DNA of 64,000 nt from UBA4810 sp002479215. GTDB lineage: Bacteria; Desulfobacterota; Syntrophia; Syntrophales; Smithellaceae. Each line of letters starts with the position of its first letter. Position 1 is the stretch's first letter. A program made the position numbers and the translations under genes. Location of the stretch: assembly GCA_049514435.1 (NCBI GenBank), contig JBEKVB010000014.1, forward strand, positions 1 through 64,000. Reading direction: 5' to 3'. The notes under the pieces are model-generated. The model worked only from the letters and a program-made list of their open reading frames with translations, was not told where the DNA came from and did not search any database. Below are positions 1-7,003 of this stretch, in pieces.

Positions 1-168
1 ACGGTCTATAAGACATTGTCGGTTACGCCGATAGTTTCTTATGTTTTTCCACTTTGCGACGATGCCCGGTATGAAATGGAAGGGCGTGGCCTGCAAGGCG
101 TAACCAATCCATCCGATAGAAATAGTTCATTCCTTTATGGCGGTATAACATTCAGCTTTAGTTTTTAA
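1..168 (+). CDS. C-terminal end of an outer-membrane beta-barrel protein (5' truncated by window edge)
   Basis: Frame 1 is open from the first base to a TAA at 166-168, giving the last 55 residues of a protein. It ends in alternating hydrophobic/polar residues with a terminal Phe (GGITFSFSF), the usual C-terminal recognition signal of outer-membrane beta-barrel proteins for BAM insertion. The segment also contains a putative loop rich in Asp, Asn, Gly and Ser. The family cannot be decided from this fragment. A stem-loop that could terminate transcription follows 45 bases downstream. Confidence 0.7.
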   Translation, partial: TVYKTLSVTPIVSYVFPLCDDARYEMEGRGLQGVTNPSDRNSSFLYGGITFSFSF

Positions 169-213
169 ACATATCTTTTGGAGAGCCGGACGAGAACAAT
201 ATCGAAATCAGTT

Positions 214-248
214 GCCGTTGCCCAACACTATTTACGGTGGGTAACGGC
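214..248 (+). terminator. Stem-loop, probable terminator of the outer-membrane protein gene
   Basis: An 11-bp inverted repeat (GCCGTTGCCCA / TGGGTAACGGC, one G-T wobble) with a 13-base loop is followed by an A/T-rich run but no long T tract. It lies between a plus-strand gene and a converging minus-strand gene, so it could serve either direction. Confidence 0.4.
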
Positions 249-361
249 ATATTTATTTAGTAAAATATTTGTTATATAAAAGCGAACATGGAGTATTAGT
301 TTGGCCGTTAGCCAAATAAAAGTCAGTTCAATTTTTTTCTTGAATCAATTTGTCCTGATTA

Positions 362-664
362 CTATTTCTCAACCAGATATTCCTCAAAAAACTCTTTATG
401 CCAATTGAGCTGTGTTCCTGCAGCCTGCAGCGAAGCAATAAGTAAAGCTTCTGCTATTTCTTGTTTTGTAGCGCCCGCTTCCAGAGCGTCTTTGATATGA
501 TGCTCAGTGCAATGTTTGCATCGAAACACAGAGGCTATCGCTAATCGGAGAAGCCCTTTTGTTTTTGCATCCAAAACAGTTTTTTGTTTGGCAACATTGG
601 AAAAATGCTGGTAAGCGGCACCTAAAGGCGACTGCTTTAAATACCATGGACTTTCATTACTCAT
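362..664 (-). CDS. Carboxymuconolactone decarboxylase / AhpD-like family protein
   Basis: A 100-residue single-domain protein with the CxxC-xx-H motif of the AhpD/CMD alkylhydroperoxidase-like family (CKHCTEHH, near residue 48), followed by the expected helix 'LEAGATKQEIAEAL'. In the family these cysteines support peroxide- or disulfide-reducing activity. The substrate here is unknown. The ATG at 664 is chosen because AAGGAG sits seven bases upstream. A longer reading to 712 adds a basic stretch that lies over this ribosome binding site and is unlikely to be translated. No neighbour suggests a pathway. Confidence 0.85.
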   Translation of the reverse strand: MSNESPWYLKQSPLGAAYQHFSNVAKQKTVLDAKTKGLLRLAIASVFRCKHCTEHHIKDALEAGATKQEIAEALLIASLQAAGTQLNWHKEFFEEYLVEK

Positions 665-778
665 TTTATTTCTCCTTATTATTTTTTTGAATACGAGTAA
701 AATCCTAAGCAAATCTGCAATATCTGCTCTTACGGGAAGTACCGATTTCAGTTGAGCGAATTGTGCGATAGCAGAGTA

Positions 779-1189
779 TTAGCCACTTTTACTAAACGGC
801 CGCGGACGAACAAAAACCCAGATTCCAACCACCGTGAGGCCAAACACTGTGTAGCATAAGGTAAATACCCACCAGGGCGCTTCATAGTATAAAAGCACTC
901 CGAGCCAATGCGCCACAAAGCTTCCTGTATACACGGCATCACCGGCTTGCCTCCGAAGAGCCATTTCCATGGTGGTAAGCGGACACAACATTCCCCACCA
1001 TGTTTGCGCGACGACTATCCCCATAGTTAATAGATGGGCTAATCTGAACCACGGATTTCTAACCCAGCGCCACCCGCAAAAACCGCCCCATAAAATCAGC
1101 ACCAGCCCGAAAACGACAAACATAACAAATGATGTGTGCAGTAGTAACACTAAATCCGATAAGACACGGAATAGAACATTTTCACCCAT
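779..1189 (-). CDS. DUF2784-type membrane protein
   Basis: A protein of about 136 residues with four hydrophobic helices. The sequence resembles DUF2784 proteins: an N-terminal 'SDLVLLLHTSFVMFVVFG', the 'W..LCPLTTMEMALR' segment after helix 2, and a 'Y.GSFVAHWLG..LYY' block before the last helices. The function of the family is unknown. ATG at 1189 is preferred. A GTG one codon upstream lies too close to the AGGGGG ribosome binding site. Confidence 0.75.
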   Translation of the reverse strand: MGENVLFRVLSDLVLLLHTSFVMFVVFGLVLILWGGFCGWRWVRNPWFRLAHLLTMGIVVAQTWWGMLCPLTTMEMALRRQAGDAVYTGSFVAHWLGVLLYYEAPWWVFTLCYTVFGLTVVGIWVFVRPRPFSKSG

Positions 1190-1260
1190 CACTGCCCCCT
1201 AAAAATGTCCACTATGCGAGGTGAACTTCTGACCGTTTCAAGATGATAAATATTTTTTAG

Positions 1261-2154
1261 TTACCCAATAAATAATCCAATCGCGAGCAAAACAGGCGTA
1301 ACCAAATTGATAACTACATTAATACCCATCGAACGAAGTGAATACGAATCATTCTCGGCGTTTTTTCTGGAATCAAGATATGCATGCCTGGCCCAGAAAG
1401 CCGTCAATAGCGCCAGAACACAAAAATTTGGTAATAGTCGAAGAATAATTCCTATAATCACAGTAATATATGTTAGCACCAATAATAAGCCAAATAACCA
1501 ACTGCTGGCCTTTGCACCAATGACAATAGGAAAATGTTTTCGCCCGATGCTTCGATCAGCTTCTATATCAGGAAATTGATTAAGTAATAATAAATTACTT
1601 ACCAGGAAAGTAGGTATTAGGGATGCCACAAAAGACGTCCAGGTATATGTTCCGGTTAACGCAAAATGCGTCCCCATAACCATAAGAACGCCGAATCCTA
1701 ATCCCGGTGCAATCAAACATGAAATCGGATTGCGAGTTAAAAATGGAGTATAAACGACCAAAATAAATAATCCAATAATCCCGATGGGCAACAACTGCCA
1801 CCCGCGTACCCAGATAAAGAATAATCCGATAGCCGCTGTGATAATCAAACTAAAGCAAGCGATGGCCAACGTTATTTTTATTAATTCCGGCCTGGCCTGG
1901 AGAGTACCGCTTCCGCCGCTAAAGGGTGTTCGCTGCGTTTTAGCATCCAATCCGCTTTTAAAATCAAAATATTCGTTAAAAACATTTACGCTGATATGCG
2001 CCGACACTGCGCCGATAACAATTAATAAACTGTACATCCAGTTTATTTCTTTAGTCTGCCAATAAGCTGTGCCGATACCGACAGCTACACAAGCTGGTGC
2101 TAATACCAAAAATGGCGCCCGTATGATTCCTAGTATTGATTTAATCAGATTCAT
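1261..2154 (-). CDS. UbiA-family prenyltransferase (MenA-like)
   Basis: A 297-residue integral membrane protein with about eight to nine helices. It has both Asp-rich motifs of the UbiA superfamily: NxxxD in 'NEYFDFKSGLD' (about residue 60) and 'DIEADRSIGRKHFPI' (about residue 195). These bind the Mg-diphosphate of a polyprenyl donor. The motif spelling is closest to MenA (1,4-dihydroxy-2-naphthoate prenyltransferase) and its relatives, so a role in menaquinone or another prenylated lipid is likely. No men gene lies nearby to confirm the substrate. ATG at 2154 has AAAGGA eight bases upstream; a TTG nine codons earlier is less likely. Confidence 0.82.
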   Translation of the reverse strand: MNLIKSILGIIRAPFLVLAPACVAVGIGTAYWQTKEINWMYSLLIVIGAVSAHISVNVFNEYFDFKSGLDAKTQRTPFSGGSGTLQARPELIKITLAIACFSLIITAAIGLFFIWVRGWQLLPIGIIGLFILVVYTPFLTRNPISCLIAPGLGFGVLMVMGTHFALTGTYTWTSFVASLIPTFLVSNLLLLNQFPDIEADRSIGRKHFPIVIGAKASSWLFGLLLVLTYITVIIGIILRLLPNFCVLALLTAFWARHAYLDSRKNAENDSYSLRSMGINVVINLVTPVLLAIGLFIG

Positions 2155-2308
2155 TTTTTCATCCTTTATTTTTGATGGCAATTGGGATCATTGAGGGGTC
2201 GCATGATAAACCGCATCAGGATATCCTATTCGTACGACTCTTACCATAAAACGACTATTTTCTAAGCGCTGTTTTCGTTTTCGGAGCATGGGAAAACTAT
2301 CATTAAAT

Positions 2309-2863
2309 CTAGCTTCCAACGATATATTTATACAACTGCTCTGCATGCTCTTTGGCCCTTTGCTCCACTTCTTCCTTCTTGTTATAGACGCCGGGAACGT
2401 AGATCATATTGTAAGATACAATAGGGGTATTGAATTTCATGCCGGTGAGGTTTGCCATTTGCTGTAAAGGTTTCAGAAGATCGTTAATCGGGAAGTTGTT
2501 ATAGCCACCCGCTTTATAAGCATCTTCCGGTCCTCCTATGGTCATGGATACAAGAAACTGTTTGCCTTTTAATTTATTTCCGGTGGAGCCAAAGGCAAAG
2601 CTGTAGGTGAAAACCTGATCCAGCCATTCCTTGAGAATGCCGGGCACGCCATACCAGTAGAAGGGGAACTGAAAAATAATCGATTCAGCTTCAATAAGAG
2701 CCGCCTGTTCAGTTTCAATGTTAAATTTGAAGGATGGGTACTCCTGATAAAGATTCTTGATTTTCACGCCTTTGATAGTTCTGATTTTCTCCATAATTAT
2801 TTTATTGGCAATGGATTTTCTTTCAATGCTGGGATGAGCCAGCACGACAAGCGTTTTTTTCAT
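2309..2863 (-). CDS. Flavodoxin-fold NAD(P)H-dependent oxidoreductase (quinone reductase family)
   Basis: A 184-residue protein of the Flavodoxin_2 family (KefF/MdaB/YwrO-like). It starts with beta-strand 1 and the FMN phosphate loop 'LVVLAHPSIERKSIANK', has the 'IIFQFPFYWYGVPGILKEWLDQVF' segment that contacts the flavin, and 'VSMTIGGPEDAY'. Such enzymes reduce quinones or nitro compounds with two electrons. AAGGAG lies eight bases before the ATG. The upstream region contains a promoter that is duplicated about 1.1 kb away, in front of the neighbouring minus-strand gene. Confidence 0.88.
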   Translation of the reverse strand: MKKTLVVLAHPSIERKSIANKIIMEKIRTIKGVKIKNLYQEYPSFKFNIETEQAALIEAESIIFQFPFYWYGVPGILKEWLDQVFTYSFAFGSTGNKLKGKQFLVSMTIGGPEDAYKAGGYNNFPINDLLKPLQQMANLTGMKFNTPIVSYNMIYVPGVYNKKEEVEQRAKEHAEQLYKYIVGS

Positions 2864-2886
2864 AAGATTTCTCCTTATCGTTGTTT

Positions 2887-2974
2887 AACAATGATTATAG
2901 AGTTTGCATAAATCGGGAAATACAGACTGTTACTTTATAAGACGCTCCCGCGTCTTCTTATTTATTTATAAATA
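2887..2974 (-). repeat. Duplicated promoter region, copy 1 (upstream of the quinone reductase gene)
   Basis: This stretch of about 88 bases recurs in diverged form at 4023-4114. Both copies keep a perfect minus-strand -10 hexamer TATAAT (here 2894-2899) and the block 'ATAAATCGGGAAATA.AGACTGTTA'. Copy 1 also contains a 7-bp hairpin at 2939-2956 (AAGACGC/GCGTCTT). It probably drives the gene at 2863. A convincing -35 is not seen. Confidence 0.6.
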
Positions 2975-3015
2975 GGAAATTAAATGAACTTGTTTTCTTT
3001 TTTTATTGTAACTAT

Positions 3016-3981
3016 TCATGACACGCCACCAACAGGAGACTTTCGACTATTTCTTCTGTCCTTCCATATCTTAGCTATAAGCCGGTCGCCAGAAAAATCC
3101 TTGGGGGCCGCAGAAAACGAGTTGTAGACTGTACTGACCGCAGTTGCCAGACTTTCGATATTCGCTACGAGAATCCAGTGAGGTGAAAAGTATAATCCAA
3201 CAAGTTGCTCAGCAACCTGTTTCCACTTAGCATAGCGGTTGCCTTTCTCATATACTTTGATTGCATCACTGTTATGGTAAAACAGTTCTCTGTTCACTGC
3301 GTGATAGTACCACAACCAGCCAACCTCATCAGCGATGTCAGCCGGTACACTGGCTGAGCGAATCTTTTCCAGGCTGCGTATATTGGGACGAAGGCGGAAG
3401 AGATTAGCGCTGGTTACGATGACAGGCAGAACCGAGACTGCACGTTGGCGGTTAAAACGGTAGAACGACTCAAGACAGAACGGGACAAAACCATAAGCTA
3501 ATTGTTTTGTTGCCTCTTCAATCGCGTTGGGCTGGCGTGTTCCGTCCTGTGAAACGGTTACGCCCCATACGCACATTGGAGCAAGGGGCAGAAGAGTTTC
3601 GGAGTTGGGCTGGTCGAGCATTTGGTACGGTGCAGAATGAAGGACAGCGGAGTTGACGTAGAGATTCTCGCCAGATGATAGTGCTCCATATTGTGACAGG
3701 TGGTCTTCGGTTTCGCACGGTAAGAAAAACCAGAAACGGCTGTCATCATGGTACTTGCATTCCATCAGAAGCTGCATGTCGCCCGTATTCGAGTTGGCAA
3801 TATAGGGGCTATACGCAATAACATCATGTTCAAACCACTTCGGCACCCCCACGCGGTTCGGTCGTAAATATTCGTAGTGAAGTTCGCATTCCCATTCGAT
3901 GGACTTAAGCGCCAAAAGTGTGAGATGTTCAAGTGGCAACCCACTTTTCAGAAAGCTTTCACCCCATTTTTGTTTAGACAT
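3016..3981 (-). CDS. Hypothetical protein with a PD-(D/E)XK nuclease-like motif
   Basis: A 321-residue protein whose name-giving family I do not recognise. Around residues 20-80 it carries the order expected of a PD-(D/E)XK nuclease: an N-terminal Glu-containing helix, 'EHDVIAY' (Asp at about 53), then a strand ending 'LLMECKYHD' (Glu-x-Lys at about 74-76). The rest, including a Trp/Tyr-rich segment near residue 225, looks like a specificity or effector region. The gene stands alone between two copies of a duplicated promoter region, which suggests it was inserted or arose with a local duplication. Stand-alone nucleases of this type are common in defence loci, but no partner gene is visible. 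Confidence 0.6.
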   Translation of the reverse strand: MSKQKWGESFLKSGLPLEHLTLLALKSIEWECELHYEYLRPNRVGVPKWFEHDVIAYSPYIANSNTGDMQLLMECKYHDDSRFWFFLPCETEDHLSQYGALSSGENLYVNSAVLHSAPYQMLDQPNSETLLPLAPMCVWGVTVSQDGTRQPNAIEEATKQLAYGFVPFCLESFYRFNRQRAVSVLPVIVTSANLFRLRPNIRSLEKIRSASVPADIADEVGWLWYYHAVNRELFYHNSDAIKVYEKGNRYAKWKQVAEQLVGLYFSPHWILVANIESLATAVSTVYNSFSAAPKDFSGDRLIAKIWKDRRNSRKSPVGGVS

Positions 3982-4022
3982 CTGTTCCGATTACCTTCTT
4001 TTTGTACTATTTCTTCGTACCC

Positions 4023-4114
4023 AACAATGATTATACACTCTGTATAAATCGGGAAATATAGACTGTTATTTTCTGTATAAGACCTTCCCGCGTTTTCCCC
4101 TTTATTTATAAATA
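4023..4114 (-). repeat. Duplicated promoter region, copy 2 (upstream of the PD-(D/E)XK-like gene)
   Basis: A diverged copy of 2887-2974 in the same orientation. It keeps TATAAT on the minus strand at 4030-4035, about 50 bases from the start of the gene at 3981, so it is the likely promoter of that gene. The hairpin of copy 1 is only partly conserved here. Confidence 0.6.
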
Positions 4115-4160
4115 TTACAATAATATTATTACGTTACATAGCACAGAAGGCGTCTTGTTC

Positions 4161-4826
4161 TTATTTTTTCAACAACTCCAGCCGTTCTTTGATACTTTCT
4201 GCTTTGGCTGTCTCCCCGCGGTCGAAATAATATTTTTGCAGTTTGATTAAATAAGCCCAGAGCGGCCGCTTCCAGCCGTTATCGGAAGAAGTATTTATGG
4301 CAATCTGCAAAATATTTTCATCATAAGGCAAATATTTTACCCAGATGCCGCAGGCAATCAAACGGGAGAGGGGATCATCGATGGAAGGAATTTCTTGGAC
4401 AGCTTTGGCCAGATCTTTATTCCGGGCAAGCTTGATAAAGCTTGAATATTGAGAGGGCAATAAATTATCGTCTACGGTGGCAAAATTTCCTTTTAAATAA
4501 TTATAATAAGCGTAATTAGAGGCAATGGGATGGAGTTTATTAATGCGGACAAATTCGTTGTTGTCAAAATCTTCCAGCGCCGCCGTATGCAGGGCATACT
4601 TGTTCAAATAAATTCTGGCTAAAAAATTCAAATCGTTGCCGCCGGATACAGCTTTTCTTGCTTTATCAAAATGAGGCTCCGAAACATCTTCTTTGCCGGC
4701 TAAAAAATTAACTTTATAATTTTCCAACTGCCGGAAAGCGTCACCTTTCCAGTCAACGACTTGCTTTGAATTCGAGCCGCAGGAACAAATAAATATTACG
4801 ATTGCTGCAGTTAAAATTTTTCTCAT
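4161..4826 (-). CDS. Putative lipoprotein, last gene of the Mla-type operon
   Basis: A 221-residue protein with an N-terminal signal ending in a plausible lipobox (IFICSC, Cys at about 16) and then a soluble helical region with short repeats resembling TPR-like folds ('LEDFDNNEFVRINKLHP...NYAYYNYLKGNF'). It overlaps the mlaD stop by four bases (ATGA), so it is co-translated with the transporter subunits. In the related Mla system a soluble or lipoprotein component shuttles phospholipid. Whether this protein does so is inference, since it shows no MlaC or MlaA signature. Confidence 0.7.
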   Translation of the reverse strand: MRKILTAAIVIFICSCGSNSKQVVDWKGDAFRQLENYKVNFLAGKEDVSEPHFDKARKAVSGGNDLNFLARIYLNKYALHTAALEDFDNNEFVRINKLHPIASNYAYYNYLKGNFATVDDNLLPSQYSSFIKLARNKDLAKAVQEIPSIDDPLSRLIACGIWVKYLPYDENILQIAINTSSDNGWKRPLWAYLIKLQKYYFDRGETAKAESIKERLELLKK

Positions 4827-5584
4827 GGCACTTTAATCTCCGTTTCTTTTTTCTTGGAAAGAATCGTGTCAATTTTACTGGCCACATCGTCCAGGGCTTT
4901 GACTGCGTCGTCTATATCCGAACGCAGTGTGCGAAAATCCTTCATGCCCTCCGATGCTTCTTTACTTATTTTATTTATATTATCCACGGTCGCATTTAAT
5001 TTTTCCAGCTTGCCGGCAACATCCTTGAGGATTTTATTGATATTAGACAATGTCCCGTCCTTGCCGAAAACTTGCTCGTCGGTTTTCGCCGCCATCGTAT
5101 CAACTTTTCTGCTGAGGCGTTCCAGATTTTCCGCAATCTGGGTTATCTTTTCCAGCAAGGGCTGTACCTTTTCAATCGCGTCATTGATGTCATTGATAAT
5201 TGCCACTTCCGGAATTTTATTTTCCGGCATCGGTGGGCTGCCTAAATTATCAGTTGTAACAACAATGCGGGCCGCGCCGATTAATGGACGGTAAAGCACA
5301 AAGGAACTGTCTGCTTTAATCCATTTAACATGGCGCTGGGGAATCTTAATTTTAATGAGAACGATTCCTTTATCGTTTAGTTCCAACGCGTGAACCTTGC
5401 CTATATTGAATCCCGAAAACACAACCGGCATGCCTTCGGTAAATCCTTCACCCGTCTTGGAGGAAAGTGTAAATGTAGAAACTGTGGTAAAAAAACCCTT
5501 TTCCCTGGCCAGATAAAGCAGGGCAAGGAAAATGATTACTGTTGTGCAAATTATAAAAAGTCCAACTTTATATTCGCGGCTCAT
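4823..5584 (-). CDS. mlaD: MlaD-type MCE-domain substrate-binding protein
   Basis: A protein of about 253 residues with one N-terminal membrane helix (about residues 6-28). An MCE domain follows ('TGEGFTEGMPVVFSGFNIGKVHALELNDKGIVLIKIKI'). The long C-terminal region is Lys/Glu/Asp-rich and coiled-coil-like, with MCE-family helices. It is anchored in the inner membrane and forms the periplasmic ring of the lipid transporter. The ATG at 5584 gives the usual 4-base overlap with the stop of the upstream gene. An ATG two codons earlier (5590) is also possible. Operon order is mlaE, ATPase-like gene, mlaD, lipoprotein. Confidence 0.88.
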   Translation of the reverse strand: MSREYKVGLFIICTTVIIFLALLYLAREKGFFTTVSTFTLSSKTGEGFTEGMPVVFSGFNIGKVHALELNDKGIVLIKIKIPQRHVKWIKADSSFVLYRPLIGAARIVVTTDNLGSPPMPENKIPEVAIINDINDAIEKVQPLLEKITQIAENLERLSRKVDTMAAKTDEQVFGKDGTLSNINKILKDVAGKLEKLNATVDNINKISKEASEGMKDFRTLRSDIDDAVKALDDVASKIDTILSKKKETEIKVP

Positions 5585-6060
5585 TGACATAACGCACCAT
5601 ATTTTTCCGCCAGCCATTCATAATCATATATATGACAGCTGGAATAAGAATCTTCAATTTTTTTCAGCGCCTGAAAAATATAATCAACATCTTTAAGATG
5701 CGGAATAATTTTGAAAGGACGGTCAATAATTATTGAGGCGTCGCACACCATAGAAGCTCTAATCAACATGGCGCAAAACCGCTCTTCGTTAGTCAAGTCA
5801 GGGTTTCTCTTAAAGGCAATATCCCCCAAACCGAGCCGCTGTAACGCGTTTATGGCCATATGCTCGGCCTCTCCTCTGGGCATGTTCTCATGATATTGTT
5901 TAATCAACGCGATGTTCAGCCAAACTTCCTGATTGGAAATAAGGGGTATATCAATGGAAACAGGCGCCGCTTGCCTCCGGTTGGTTTCCAGAAACTTCCC
6001 CAGCCCTTTATCCAGAGCTTTCTCACTTTCAAAAAACTTTACATTAATTTTGTTATTAAT
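5581..6060 (-). CDS. Degenerate ABC ATPase-like subunit of the Mla operon (no Walker A)
   Basis: Reading back from the TGA at 5581, the frame is open up to a stop at 6070-6072. The protein resembles only the C-terminal two thirds of an MlaF-type ATPase: 'EVWLNIALIKQYHEN' matches the segment after the Q-loop, 'LTNEERFCAMLIRAS' sits where LSGGQ..RxAIARA belongs, and 'ASIIIDRPF' where Walker B DEP belongs. No Walker A exists and there is no room for one, because mlaE ends at 6039. No ATG, GTG or early TTG fits. An ATT at 6060 has GAGGTG five bases upstream, so a rare ATT start is proposed (159 residues); a TTG at 5907 would give only 108. It is probably a pseudo-ATPase or a decayed gene. Confidence 0.6.
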   Translation of the reverse strand: MNNKINVKFFESEKALDKGLGKFLETNRRQAAPVSIDIPLISNQEVWLNIALIKQYHENMPRGEAEHMAINALQRLGLGDIAFKRNPDLTNEERFCAMLIRASMVCDASIIIDRPFKIIPHLKDVDYIFQALKKIEDSYSSCHIYDYEWLAEKYGALCQ

Positions 6061-6821
6061 GACAACACCTCAATGATCAGAATTGCTGTAAAAACACTTA
6101 CCATGCCGCGGGATACGACAATGGGTACACTTGTCAATTCATGCGAAGCCCGCAGGCCGAAATGAATCGGAATCAGGGTAATGAAAAATCCAAAACAAGC
6201 ACATTTCACCAGAGCTATGACTATATCAGAAAAATTGGCGGAATTTAACAGAATATTTGAATATACATCAATACTCATGCTGAAAATTATCCGTGAAAAC
6301 AAAATACCGCTGCTCATCAAGACAATGGAAAAAAGAGTGCTTAACAAGACCAAAGATATAATGCCGTTAATTACCCGCGGCACAAGCAAATAGTTGACTA
6401 CGTCGATATGGAATGTTTCCAATGTTTTTATTTCTCTATTGACCTTCATTACAGCCATTTCCGCGTTAATGGCGGAACCGGAACGTAAGGTAATCAAGAG
6501 AACCGTGAAAAAAGGAGAAAGTTCTGTAACGATCAAACCCATCAGAACATTGCCAATAAATTGAGTAAGCCCTAAATCTTTTAACAGTTGAAAAACTATG
6601 CCGATGAGCAGTGACCCGAATATCACGGATGTCGCGATAAATACGGGTAAAATTTGTACGGAGGTAAAGTATATTTGATCAACTAATACAGTGCGCGTGG
6701 CACTATTGTAAGTACTGGGCTGGAATATGCGGTATAAAACTTTCCCCGCAAAGTAAATAGTTTCCGCGAAGGACTTCATCAACTTTACCGTCAAGTGCCC
6801 GATGTTTTCCAAGAAAGTCAT
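6039..6821 (-). CDS. mlaE: MlaE-family ABC transporter permease
   Basis: A 260-residue inner-membrane protein with the MlaE/YrbE architecture: an amphipathic N-terminus, then about five helices. The family-typical segments 'SAINAEMAVMKVNREIKTLETFHID' and 'VPRVINGIISLVLLSTLFSI' are present. It forms the membrane channel of the lipid transporter with MlaD. First gene of the operon, preceded by a TTGAAG-17-TAGGAT promoter. Its 3' end overlaps the start of the ATPase-like gene by about 20 bases. The cognate ATPase in this operon looks inactive, so energy may come from an ATPase encoded elsewhere. Confidence 0.9.
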   Translation of the reverse strand: MTFLENIGHLTVKLMKSFAETIYFAGKVLYRIFQPSTYNSATRTVLVDQIYFTSVQILPVFIATSVIFGSLLIGIVFQLLKDLGLTQFIGNVLMGLIVTELSPFFTVLLITLRSGSAINAEMAVMKVNREIKTLETFHIDVVNYLLVPRVINGIISLVLLSTLFSIVLMSSGILFSRIIFSMSIDVYSNILLNSANFSDIVIALVKCACFGFFITLIPIHFGLRASHELTSVPIVVSRGMVSVFTAILIIEVLSLITKLM

Positions 6822-6846
6822 AAGCGTTTCACCAATAAGATGGTTA

Positions 6847-6875
6847 ATCCTAGCACATGATTGTTAAGACTTCAA
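6847..6875 (-). promoter_or_regulatory. Probable sigma70-type promoter of the mla operon
   Basis: On the minus strand TTGAAG (6870-6875) and TAGGAT (6847-6852) are separated by 17 bases, 25 bases upstream of the mlaE start. It is divergent from the degP promoter about 20 bases away. Confidence 0.5.
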
Positions 6876-6896
6876 ACCGCCAATACCAATATTTCA

Positions 6897-6924
6897 TTGA
6901 CAAATATAAGACAATCGTTATATT
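6897..6924 (+). promoter_or_regulatory. Probable sigma70-type promoter of the DegP-type protease gene
   Basis: A consensus -35 TTGACA (6897-6902) and -10 TATATT (6919-6924) with 16-base spacing, 79 bases upstream of the start codon at 7004. Confidence 0.6.
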
Positions 6925-7003
6925 GACCGTCGACACTACGAAAATAAGGTCTTTAGCGCGGCATTCATAGCCACAATTTTTTATCAACAAAGCGGAGGAT
7001 TAT

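Noticed and set aside
5581..5907. Full-length MlaF ATPase by frameshift
   Set aside because: The other frames upstream are occupied by mlaE or closed by stops, and no Walker A sequence is present.
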